Origin: an uncultured Angelakisella sp.
Lineage (GTDB): Bacteria; Bacillota; Clostridia; Oscillospirales; Ruminococcaceae
Length of the DNA: 21,520 nt
Direction of reading: 5' to 3'
Assembly (NCBI GenBank): GCA_910585525.1
Contig: CAJUFR010000037.1
Coordinates: forward strand, 1-21,520
Positions 7,454 through 13,975 of this stretch are shown piece by piece. Every line of letters starts with the position of its first letter. The first letter of the stretch is position 1. Below the pieces are notes generated by a model. That model saw nothing but the letters and a program-made list of their open reading frames with translations. It ran no database searches and was not told where the DNA came from. Made by a program: the position numbers and the translations under genes.

Positions 7454-7483
7454 CCCCGGTCTGACAGAGACCGGGGTTTTTTT
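7454..7483 (+). terminator. Intrinsic terminator of the 6912 lipoprotein gene
   Basis: A 9-bp perfect stem (CCCCGGTCT, 7454-7462, with 7468-7476), a 5-nt loop and a run of seven T (7477-7483). Confidence 0.92.
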
Positions 7484-7487
7484 GTAC

Positions 7488-7516
7488 TTGCGGAACCGGT
7501 CGAAACTTGATATGAT
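7488..7516 (+). promoter_or_regulatory. Promoter of the membrane protein gene at 7555
   Basis: TTGCGG (7488-7493) and TATGAT (7511-7516) are spaced 17 nt apart. A 6-bp inverted repeat, ATGATG-N4-CATCAT (7512-7527), overlaps the -10 box and could be an operator. The -35 begins only 4 nt after the upstream terminator T-run. Confidence 0.6.
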
Positions 7517-7554
7517 GATACCATCATGAGCAAAGCGAAAAGGAGTGTATTTTA

Positions 7555-8037
7555 ATGGATGAGAAAGAGAACACTGCCACCCTGGAAAAGCAGGAGGTTC
7601 CCCAGACCGGGGCCGCAGCCCCGGACCCCAGCGCCGCCCGTGTGGAAACGCTGCTGCGCCGGCTGGAGGAGCAGTCGGTGCTGCAAACCAAGCTGGCCAA
7701 AAAGCGGCTGTTTTGGGCCCGGCTGTCCACCGCCGTGTTCGCCGTGGCGCTGATGCTGCTGGCGGGCCGGGTGATCCCGGCAGTGGAGCGCACCCTTACC
7801 AACGCCAACACCACCCTGCTGGAGGTCACCACCCTGGCCCAGCAGCTGGAGGGGGCGGACATCCCCGCCATCCTGGACAACCTGGACCAGACCCTCACCG
7901 AAAGCCGCGCCAGCCTGGCCGAGGCGTCGGAGGCGGTACAGGCGGTGTCCAGCATCGACTTTGAAAGCCTCAACCAGGCGATACTGGACCTGAAGCGTTT
8001 GGTGGAGAATCCTTTGGGGAGTTTGTTTGGGAGATAA
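7555..8037 (+). CDS. Single-pass membrane protein with helical C-terminal tail, unknown function
   Basis: A 160-residue protein that I do not recognise. Residues 1-55 are charged and cytoplasm-like, with a helical stretch 'VETLLRRLEEQSVLQTKLAKKR'. A membrane helix follows at about 58-76 (STAVFAVALMLLAG). Residues 77-160 are predicted to be long amphipathic helices with heptad-like leucines and many Ser/Thr/Ala ('LEVTTLAQQLEG', 'ILDNLDQTLTESRASLAEASEAV'). This resembles the helical tails of MCE-like or DUF948-like proteins, but without a defining motif. The positive residues just before the helix predict that the tail lies outside the cell. The ATG has AAGGAG 9 nt upstream. It is monocistronic, with its own promoter and terminator. 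Confidence 0.75.
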   Translation: MDEKENTATLEKQEVPQTGAAAPDPSAARVETLLRRLEEQSVLQTKLAKKRLFWARLSTAVFAVALMLLAGRVIPAVERTLTNANTTLLEVTTLAQQLEGADIPAILDNLDQTLTESRASLAEASEAVQAVSSIDFESLNQAILDLKRLVENPLGSLFGR

Positions 8038-8056
8038 AGCATACCTGTTCCCGGTG

Positions 8057-8098
8057 GCCGGGGGCCCCTGTGCGATGGCATAGGGGCCCCCGGCTTTT
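8057..8098 (+). terminator. Intrinsic terminator of the 7555 gene
   Basis: A 13-bp perfect G+C stem (8057-8069 with 8082-8094), a 12-nt loop that can itself pair TGC/GCA, then TTTT (8095-8098) and more T-rich sequence. Confidence 0.88.
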
Positions 8099-8161
8099 GT
8101 GCATTTTGCCGCAAAAAAATTCCTACTTTTTCTACTTTTCGCCTAATTTCTCTAATCCATC

Positions 8162-8190
8162 TTGACACGTTCCCCCGATGATGTTAAACT
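8162..8190 (+). promoter_or_regulatory. Promoter of the TAXI-TRAP transporter operon
   Basis: A perfect TTGACA (8162-8167) and TAAACT (8185-8190) are spaced 17 nt apart. The predicted start near 8197 gives a leader of about 160 nt before the ATG at 8360. The leader carries the TGTATACA palindrome and otherwise no gene or riboswitch that I can identify. Confidence 0.75.
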
Positions 8191-8207
8191 GATAACAGAC
8201 TTAATTT

Positions 8208-8222
8208 TGTATACATTATACA
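8208..8222. promoter_or_regulatory. Candidate GntR/FadR-type operator TGTATACA with nested inverted repeat
   Basis: TGTATACA (8208-8215) is a perfect 8-bp palindrome fitting the known FadR-subfamily pattern yGTM-KACr. It is nested in TGTATA-CAT-TATACA (8208-8222), and the 7-nt unit TATACAT is tandemly repeated. It lies about 18 nt after the -10 box, where bound protein would block transcription. The same 8-mer occurs in the intergenic region beside the gntR gene (12322-12329). Confidence 0.6.
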
Positions 8223-8359
8223 TTATTCTGTGTGGTATTTCCCTGTGTTCAACCCGTTTTCCGCCTTTTTGACAGCAGAAAAAACGTCTGCCGTTACACC
8301 GGTTCAAGCCCCTTTTGACGGGGTAGAATAGAAAAAAAGACAGAAAAGAGGTTTGCCTT

Positions 8360-9418
8360 ATGAAGGGTCTCAAACGGTTCGTTTCTTTGTCTCTTGCCAC
8401 GGCGATGATCGCCCTTGCCGCAGGCTGCAACACCCCGCCTCCACCCTCCTCCACACCTCCCTCCTCCAGTGATCCGGCCGCGTCCACCCCCTCCGGCGAC
8501 GCCAAAAAATATTCGGTGGGCACCGGCGCCATGGGCGGCGTCATCTACATTATGGGTTCCGGCTGGGCCACCGTCATGAACGACAAACTGGCCGGGCAGT
8601 ATGAACTCACCGCCGAACAGACCGCCGGTCAATCCGCCAACGTCAGCATGATTGAAAGCGGCGAGGTAGAACTGGGGGTGGGCGGCACCGCCACCCTGTA
8701 CGATGCCTACAGCGGCACCGGCTCCTGGACCAACGGCGCAAAATTCGGCAAGGCCCGGGCTCTTTTCACCGTCGCCATCCCCAACATGACCCCCTTTACC
8801 CTTGAGGGCTCCGGCATCCAGACCCTCCAGGACCTGAACGGCAAACGGGTCTCCCTGGGGCCCAAGGGCGCCAGCATCGACAGCACCTTCCGCGCCATCT
8901 TTGACAAGCTGGGCATCACCCCCGCCGTGATCCACAACGACACCTGGTCCGCCGCCGTCACCGCCCTGTCCGACGGGACCACCGACGCCATCATCACCCA
9001 GCAGGCGGCCCCTTGGCCCTCCCTCACCGAGTTGGAGGCCACCAAAGAGGTCTCCTTCATCCAGATGACCGACGCCGAACTGGCCGCCATCCAGGAACTG
9101 TTCCCCTTCTACACCCCCTCCGTCATCCCCAAGGGCACCTACAAGGGCAACGCCGACCAGGACATCCAGACCCTTTGCGAATGGACCATGATGCTGGCCA
9201 GCGCCGACCTTTCCCAGGAGGATGTCTACAACTTCATGATCGCCACCTTCGACGCCCGAGACGATCTGCTGCTAGTGCACCCTTCCATGTCCACCATCAC
9301 CCTGGAGAACGCCGCCAAGGTCCCTGTCACCTGGCATCCCGGCGCGGTGCAGTATTACACCGAAAAAGGGATCAACCTCCTGGAGCCCACTGCCGCCTTT
9401 ATCCCGCCCCAGGGCTGA
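8360..9418 (+). CDS. TAXI-family TRAP transporter solute-binding lipoprotein
   Basis: A 352-residue protein with lipobox LAAGC (Cys23) and a Pro/Ser-rich linker (25-47). The fold then starts with KYSVGTGAMGGVIYIMGSGWATVM, the typical TAXI opening (G-x-G-x-x-G-x-Y-x-x-G). Further TAXI features are 'AEQTAGQSANVSMIESGEVELG' (about 84-105), 'LQDLNGKRVSLGPKGASIDSTF' (about 153-174) and the DGTTDAIITQ region (about 205-214). TAXI proteins bind carboxylates or amino acids such as glutamate in characterised cases; this ligand is unknown. In Gram-positives the lipid anchor holds it outside the membrane for the permease encoded 73 nt downstream. The ATG has AAAGAGG 8 nt upstream. Its location next to an amino-acid fermentation operon and a shared operator suggests that it imports that operon's substrate. 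Confidence 0.93.
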   Translation: MKGLKRFVSLSLATAMIALAAGCNTPPPPSSTPPSSSDPAASTPSGDAKKYSVGTGAMGGVIYIMGSGWATVMNDKLAGQYELTAEQTAGQSANVSMIESGEVELGVGGTATLYDAYSGTGSWTNGAKFGKARALFTVAIPNMTPFTLEGSGIQTLQDLNGKRVSLGPKGASIDSTFRAIFDKLGITPAVIHNDTWSAAVTALSDGTTDAIITQQAAPWPSLTELEATKEVSFIQMTDAELAAIQELFPFYTPSVIPKGTYKGNADQDIQTLCEWTMMLASADLSQEDVYNFMIATFDARDDLLLVHPSMSTITLENAAKVPVTWHPGAVQYYTEKGINLLEPTAAFIPPQG

Positions 9419-9446
9419 CCGCCCCTTCCACAAATAAGAAAAAGAC

Positions 9447-9462
9447 GGAGCGCAGCCGCTCC
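9447..9462 (+). other. Intercistronic hairpin between binding protein and permease
   Basis: GGAGCG-CAGC-CGCTCC forms a perfect 6-bp stem with a 4-nt loop in the 73-nt gap and has no T-run. It is therefore not an intrinsic terminator. In transporter operons such hairpins often protect the upstream mRNA, giving more binding protein than permease. That role is inferred here. Confidence 0.45.
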
Positions 9463-9491
9463 ATGCCCCGATCCTTGAGAGGAGGTCCCTT

Positions 9492-11417
9492 ATGGCTGAT
9501 CAGTCCGTTTCCAAATACCCCAAGGCGGATGCCTGGTACCGGCGGGGCATCACCCTCATCTGCTTTGTGATGTGCGCCATCCAGGTGGGAAATTTCATCC
9601 TGCCCCCCATGAAAACCACATCCTTTTTCGTCCTCCACTTCATGTTCGGTATGCTCATGTGCTACCTCATCTATGACTGGAAGGGCAAAAAGACCTATCT
9701 TTACGGCCCGGGCAAACTGCCGGACCTGCTGATGGCCCTGGCCGCCGTGGCGGTGGCGGTCTACATCCTCCGGGATGTGGATGGCTACCTAACCCGCATC
9801 CAGATCAGCGCCTCCACTACCGATATCGTCATGGGGATCGTTGTCACCCTGCTGGTGCTGGAGGCATGCCGCCGCCTTACCGGTCCCTCCCTTACCACCA
9901 TCGCTTTGGTCACCATCCTCTACGCCTTTTGGGGCAAGTATCTGCCGGGGCTGCTGGGGCACAAGGGCTATTCCCTCCAGCGGGTGGTAAAGACCATCTT
10001 CAGCGATCAGGGCGTCTTTGGCATGCCCATCGGCGTTTCCGCCAACACCGTTTTCCTCTTCCTGCTCTTTGGCGCCTTTCTCAATGTCTGTGGCGCTGAC
10101 CTGATCTTCCGGGACATCTCCATCGCCCTGGCGGGGAAGGCCCGGGGCGGCCCGGCCAAGATCGCCATCGTCGCCTCCGGCATCTTCGGTTCCATCTCCG
10201 GCTCCGCCGTGGCCAATGTGGTGAGTACCGGCGCCTTCACCATTCCCATGATGAAGCGCACCGGCTACCGGAAGGAGTTCGCTGGGGCGGTAGAAGCGGT
10301 GGCCTCCACCGGCGGCCAGCTGATGCCCCCCATTATGGGGGCCGCCGCCTTCATCCTGGCGGAGATGGCCGCCACCCCCTACGGCGCCGTCTGCGTGGCC
10401 GCCGCCATCCCCGCGTTCCTCTACTACATCAGCGTTTTCATCATGGTGGACGTGGAGGCCATCAAGGCGGACCTCCAGGGGATGGACCCCAAGGACGTCC
10501 CCCGGCTGGGACCGGTGCTCCGCCGCGGGGCCAAGCTGCTCATCCCGGTGGGGGTGCTGATCTTCACCCTGGTGGTGCTGCAAAAGACCCCCATGAAATC
10601 CGCCCTTTACGCCATGGCCGCTGTCATCATCTGCGCCCTGCTGGATAAAGAGGACCGGTTCTCCTGGCGGCATCTGGCCGGCGCTTGCAGTTCGGCGGCA
10701 AAGGGCTCCGCCCAGATCATCGCCGCCTGTTGCACCTCCGGCATCGTCATCGGCATGCTGGCCATCACCGGCCTGGGGCTCAAATTCTCCAACTTCATCC
10801 TGGCCCTGGGGGGCACCAGCCTCATCACCTGCCTAGTCATCTCGATGATTGTTTCCATCATCCTGGGGATGGGGCTGCCCACCACGGCGGCTTACATCAT
10901 CACCGCCACCACCATCGCCCCCGCCCTGCTGAAGCTGGGGCTCTCCCCCCTCTGCGCCCACCTGTTCCTGTTCTACTTCGCCTCGTTGTCCTGTATCACC
11001 CCGCCGGTGGCCATCGCCTCCTACGCCGGGGCTGCCCTGGCGGAGGCACCCCCCACCAAGGTGGGCTGGGAGGCGGTGCGGCTGGGGATCGTGGCCTTCC
11101 TCATCCCCTACGCCTTCGCCCTGAACCCGGCTGTGATCATTCTGGATTTCTCCTCCCTCTGGGCCGCTGTGGATACCTGCCTTTCCGCCATACTCACCCT
11201 GCTGGCGGCGATCCCCATCGCCTATGCCGTCCAGGGGCACTCCTACAAGCCGTTGCCGGTTTGGACACGTCTCCTATGCGTCCTGCTGGGTTGCTGTCTT
11301 ATCGTTCCAAACCTGCTGGTGGAACTTCCCGCCGCCGCTGTCACTGTCGCCATTTTCTTGCTGCATCGCAGGGAGTACGCCGTCACCCACCCGCCGCTGG
11401 GAAAAACCGGCGCCTAG
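9492..11417 (+). CDS. TRAP transporter permease, fused 4TM/12TM (DctQM-type)
   Basis: A 641-residue, highly hydrophobic protein. The first part (about 20-150) has four likely helices corresponding to the small DctQ subunit. The remainder is the large DctM part, with its hallmark 'GIFGSISGSAVANVVSTGAFTIP' region (230-252) and 'ASTGGQLMPPIMGAAAFI' (271-288). Length and order fit the TAXI-associated fused TRAP permeases. These use a sodium or proton gradient, not ATP, to import the solute delivered by the binding protein. The ATG has AGGAGG 6 nt upstream. It is the second and last gene of the transporter operon; a bidirectional terminator separates it from the convergent gntR gene. Confidence 0.94.
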   Translation: MADQSVSKYPKADAWYRRGITLICFVMCAIQVGNFILPPMKTTSFFVLHFMFGMLMCYLIYDWKGKKTYLYGPGKLPDLLMALAAVAVAVYILRDVDGYLTRIQISASTTDIVMGIVVTLLVLEACRRLTGPSLTTIALVTILYAFWGKYLPGLLGHKGYSLQRVVKTIFSDQGVFGMPIGVSANTVFLFLLFGAFLNVCGADLIFRDISIALAGKARGGPAKIAIVASGIFGSISGSAVANVVSTGAFTIPMMKRTGYRKEFAGAVEAVASTGGQLMPPIMGAAAFILAEMAATPYGAVCVAAAIPAFLYYISVFIMVDVEAIKADLQGMDPKDVPRLGPVLRRGAKLLIPVGVLIFTLVVLQKTPMKSALYAMAAVIICALLDKEDRFSWRHLAGACSSAAKGSAQIIAACCTSGIVIGMLAITGLGLKFSNFILALGGTSLITCLVISMIVSIILGMGLPTTAAYIITATTIAPALLKLGLSPLCAHLFLFYFASLSCITPPVAIASYAGAALAEAPPTKVGWEAVRLGIVAFLIPYAFALNPAVIILDFSSLWAAVDTCLSAILTLLAAIPIAYAVQGHSYKPLPVWTRLLCVLLGCCLIVPNLLVELPAAAVTVAIFLLHRREYAVTHPPLGKTGA

Positions 11418-11440
11418 ATCGTTTACACAAAAAGCCAGCA

Positions 11441-11487
11441 AACACAAAAAGCCCCGGGCTGTTTGCTGTCCCGGGGTTTTTTGTGTT
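11441..11487. terminator. Bidirectional terminator between permease and gntR genes
   Basis: An 18-bp stem with a single G-U pair (11441-11458 with 11470-11487, core CCCCGGG/CCCGGGG) and an 11-nt loop. A-rich and T-rich flanks (AAAAA ... TTTTTT) give a U-run on either strand, fitting the convergent genes. Confidence 0.9.
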
Positions 11488-11501
11488 CCGGCCACTGCCG
11501 G

Positions 11502-12176
11502 TCATTCCTTCTGTTTCCTCTGGATGATGCCGTGGATCATATCCCACGCCCGGTCCAGATGCTGGGTGATGACCACCTCGGCAGCGGCGGCATCCCGGTC
11601 CAGCAGGGCCTGGATAAGGGCCAGCCGGTCCCCCACCGTCTCCTGGAAGAGACAGGAACTGCCCTCCAACACCATCCCGCCGAAGTTGCTCATCATGGTG
11701 TACAGGTTCCCGTAGGTGCTGATGATGATATGGTTGCCGCTTAGGGCAATGAGGACATTGGAAAGTTCCCGCTCCAGGGTGTGGTAGCCCTTAATGTCCC
11801 CGCCTTGGTAAGCCTTCTGGATGCTTTTCTCCAGCCGGCGCAGCTGACGCTCGTCCGCCTTGGAGAGGACGCGGCAGGCCCGTTTGGCGGCGTAGACCTC
11901 AAACATCAGCCGCACGCTGTACATATCCTCCATTTCCTTTTCGGTGGGCTTTTTCACAAAGGCGCCCCGGTTGGGGATGTTCTCCACCAGGCCGTCCCCT
12001 GTCAGCTGTTTGATGGCCTCCCGCACCGGGGAGCGGCTCACTCGCAGCCGGTCGGCGATGGCCTGCTCCACCAGCTTTTCGCCGGACTTGATGGTGCAGT
12101 TCATGATCTCTTCCTTAAGGATCTGGTATATCTGGTCCTTGATGGTCTCGGTAAATATCGTCTGCCGCTTCTCCAT
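11502..12176 (-). CDS. GntR-family (FadR/FCD) transcriptional regulator
   Basis: A 224-residue protein. The winged helix-turn-helix covers about 8-75, with the recognition region 'EQAIADRLRVSRSPVREAIKQL' and wing 'NIPNRGAFV'. The helical FCD ligand domain covers about 82-215. The His ligands usually seen in metal-binding FCD domains are largely absent: the usual F-H site reads ERELSN, the usual E-H site reads GDRLAL, and only the last (ITQHLDR) keeps His. It is convergent with the permease and divergent from the seven-gene catabolic operon. TGTATACA palindromes in the shared upstream region and at the transporter promoter are likely targets. It probably senses the transported compound or an intermediate and relieves repression. 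The ATG has GGAG about 10 nt upstream; I see no strong promoter for it. Confidence 0.92.
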   Translation of the reverse strand: MEKRQTIFTETIKDQIYQILKEEIMNCTIKSGEKLVEQAIADRLRVSRSPVREAIKQLTGDGLVENIPNRGAFVKKPTEKEMEDMYSVRLMFEVYAAKRACRVLSKADERQLRRLEKSIQKAYQGGDIKGYHTLERELSNVLIALSGNHIIISTYGNLYTMMSNFGGMVLEGSSCLFQETVGDRLALIQALLDRDAAAAEVVITQHLDRAWDMIHGIIQRKQKE

Positions 12177-12321
12177 AGTCCTTCTGCTCCGTTTTCTTTA
12201 CAAATATGCCAGGATACCGGAAAGGGATGTTTTCCCTCCAAGTATAAATGATTTTTAAGTAAAATGGAAGCCCAATTCTCTCCGATCTCCTCTTAACTCC
12301 ACAGAAATCATGGTGCAAAAC

Positions 12322-12331
12322 TGTATACAAT
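12322..12331. promoter_or_regulatory. Candidate GntR operator TGTATACA overlapping a -10-like box
   Basis: TGTATACA (12322-12329) overlaps TACAAT (12326-12331), a plausible -10 box for the operon starting at 12371. No good -35 is visible upstream of it, so the promoter is either weak or helped by another factor. The 8-mer is identical to that at 8208-8215, and the flanking bases (CTGTATACAA here, TTGTATACAT there) are similar. Confidence 0.55.
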
Positions 12332-12370
12332 AGTCATTTTTCAACCCTTACATCAGGGAGGCTCTTACTT

Positions 12371-13552
12371 ATGTCCCCTCTTTACAACTTCGACGAGATC
12401 TTGGACCGTTCCGGGGAACGCTCCAAGACCTGGGATCTCCGCACTCTAAAGCCAGGCCAACTCCCCATGCACGGGGCGGAGACCCACTTTACCTGCCCCT
12501 ACCCCGTCCTGGAGGCGGTGCGCCAGGTGAGCCAATGCCAGGTCTACGGCTACCCCTACTTTACCGACGACTTTGAAAAGGCGGCGGCCGGATGGCTTTA
12601 CCGCCGTCACGGCTGGGCGGTGGACCCGGAATGGGTGGAATTTGTGGGCGGTATCGTCCCCGGGATCGCCTTTGTGCTGCAAACGGTAACTAAGCCCGGG
12701 GAAAAGGTGCTGATCAACACCCCCGCCTACGACCCCTTCCGGGGGGTGGTGCTGAACAACGACCGGCAGCTGCTGGAATCCCCTTTGCTGATAGACTGCG
12801 AGACCGGCGCTGTCTCCTTCGACTGGCAGGACATGGAGGAGAAGTTCCGTGACCCCGCCTGCACCGCCTTTATCCTCTGCGATCCCCACAACCCCACCGG
12901 CAAATGCTGCACCCGGGAGGAACTGCTGCGCATTGCGGAACTCTCCGAAAAATACCAGGTCTTTGTCATTGTGGATGAGGTCCACGCCGATTTTGTGTTC
13001 TCCGGCCACCGGCACATCTGCTACCCCTCGGTAAGCGACTTTGCCCGGGGCCGCTCCGCCGTTGTCATCAACCCCAGCAAGACCTTCAACGTGGCGGGCT
13101 TCCGCACTGGGGCGCTGATCCTGCCAGACCGGGAACTCCATGACCGGGTGCTGGTAAAGGTGATGGCGGTAAAGGGCATCAGCCGCACCATCACCGGGGT
13201 GGCCGCCTTTGAAGCCTGCTACGACGGCCGGTGCGACGACTACGCCGACCAGGTCCGGGACTATGTGGAGGGGCTGCGGGACCTGACCTGCGACTTCTTC
13301 CGGGAGCATATCCCCTCCATCACCCTGCTGCGGCCCCAGGCCAGCTTTGTCTGCTGGCTGGATTGCCGGAGACTGGGGCTGCCCCAGCAGCAACTGCTCT
13401 CCTTCTTTGCCCAGGCGGGGACGCTGATGGGCAACGGGGAGGAGTACGACCGGCAGCTTGGCAGGGGATTTGTTCGGATGGCCTACGCCTTCCCCCGGCC
13501 ACAGTTGCTGGAGGGGCTGCAAAAGCTGAAAACAGCGGTGGACACCCTGTAA
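12371..13552 (+). CDS. PLP-dependent aminotransferase / C-S lyase, PatB/MalY-like
   Basis: A 393-residue fold-type I PLP enzyme. Visible active-site residues are Tyr120 (NTPAY), Asn174 (DPHNPTGK), Asp202 (VDEVHADF), the PLP lysine Lys237 (NPSKTFNVAGF) and the carboxylate-binding Arg369 (FVRMAYAFPR). Overall it follows the MalY/PatB cystathionine beta-lyase branch of class I/II aminotransferases. However, the N-terminal substrate motif usually read as LPMWVADMDF is LPMHGAETHF (31-40), so its substrate probably differs. It could transaminate an amino acid to the 2-oxoacid used downstream, or cleave a C-beta bond to release 2-aminoacrylate, which the adjacent RidA would hydrolyse. It is the first gene of the seven-gene operon. 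The ATG has GGGAGG 9 nt upstream. Confidence 0.9.
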   Translation: MSPLYNFDEILDRSGERSKTWDLRTLKPGQLPMHGAETHFTCPYPVLEAVRQVSQCQVYGYPYFTDDFEKAAAGWLYRRHGWAVDPEWVEFVGGIVPGIAFVLQTVTKPGEKVLINTPAYDPFRGVVLNNDRQLLESPLLIDCETGAVSFDWQDMEEKFRDPACTAFILCDPHNPTGKCCTREELLRIAELSEKYQVFVIVDEVHADFVFSGHRHICYPSVSDFARGRSAVVINPSKTFNVAGFRTGALILPDRELHDRVLVKVMAVKGISRTITGVAAFEACYDGRCDDYADQVRDYVEGLRDLTCDFFREHIPSITLLRPQASFVCWLDCRRLGLPQQQLLSFFAQAGTLMGNGEEYDRQLGRGFVRMAYAFPRPQLLEGLQKLKTAVDTL

Positions 13553-13570
13553 CAAAAAGGAGGTGACCCC

Positions 13571-13960
13571 ATGTTCAACGAGATAAAGATCATCACCACC
13601 CCTGACGCCCCCGCCCCTAAGGGGCCCTACAGCCAGGGCGTTGTCCACAACGGAATGGTCTACGTGGCGGGCCAGCTGCCCCTGGATCCCGCCACCGGGG
13701 AGGTGGTCCCCGGCTCCTTCCAGGACCAGGTGAAGCAGGCCCTTCACAATGTGGAAGCGGTGCTTCGGGCCGGCGGCTCCGATCTGGAACACCTGGTCCG
13801 GGTGAACGTCTACCTCACTGACGAGAGCCAGTTCCCCCTTCTCAACGAGGCATATACCCAGGTCATCAAGGCCCCGTACCCGCCCCGCACTGCCCGGGCG
13901 GTAGCCCTGGGCCCCTACCAGGTGGAGATCGACGCCTTGGGCGTCGTTGTGGCGGAGTAA
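13571..13960 (+). CDS. ridA: RidA family enamine/imine deaminase
   Basis: A 129-residue protein of standard RidA length. It has the GPYSQGV motif (18-24), the VAGQLPLDPATGE block (32-44) and the catalytic Arg106 in YPPRTARAV, followed by VEIDALGV (118-125). RidA hydrolyses reactive enamine/imine intermediates such as 2-aminoacrylate, released by PLP enzymes, to 2-oxoacids plus ammonia. It sits 18 nt after the PatB/MalY-like gene, and AAAGGAGGTGA, a near-perfect anti-Shine-Dalgarno match, precedes the ATG. Co-translation with a PLP enzyme supports a housekeeping or direct catalytic role for that enzyme's product. An Asp (121) stands near the position of the catalytic Glu of the E. coli protein; I have not aligned it rigorously. 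Confidence 0.94.
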   Translation: MFNEIKIITTPDAPAPKGPYSQGVVHNGMVYVAGQLPLDPATGEVVPGSFQDQVKQALHNVEAVLRAGGSDLEHLVRVNVYLTDESQFPLLNEAYTQVIKAPYPPRTARAVALGPYQVEIDALGVVVAE

Positions 13961-13975
13961 AGGAGGAAACAGAGG

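Noticed and set aside
8197..8359. Riboswitch or small ORF in the transporter leader
   Set aside because: No conserved aptamer pattern, terminator/antiterminator pair or ribosome-site-led ORF that I could support; only the TGTATACA repeat stands out.
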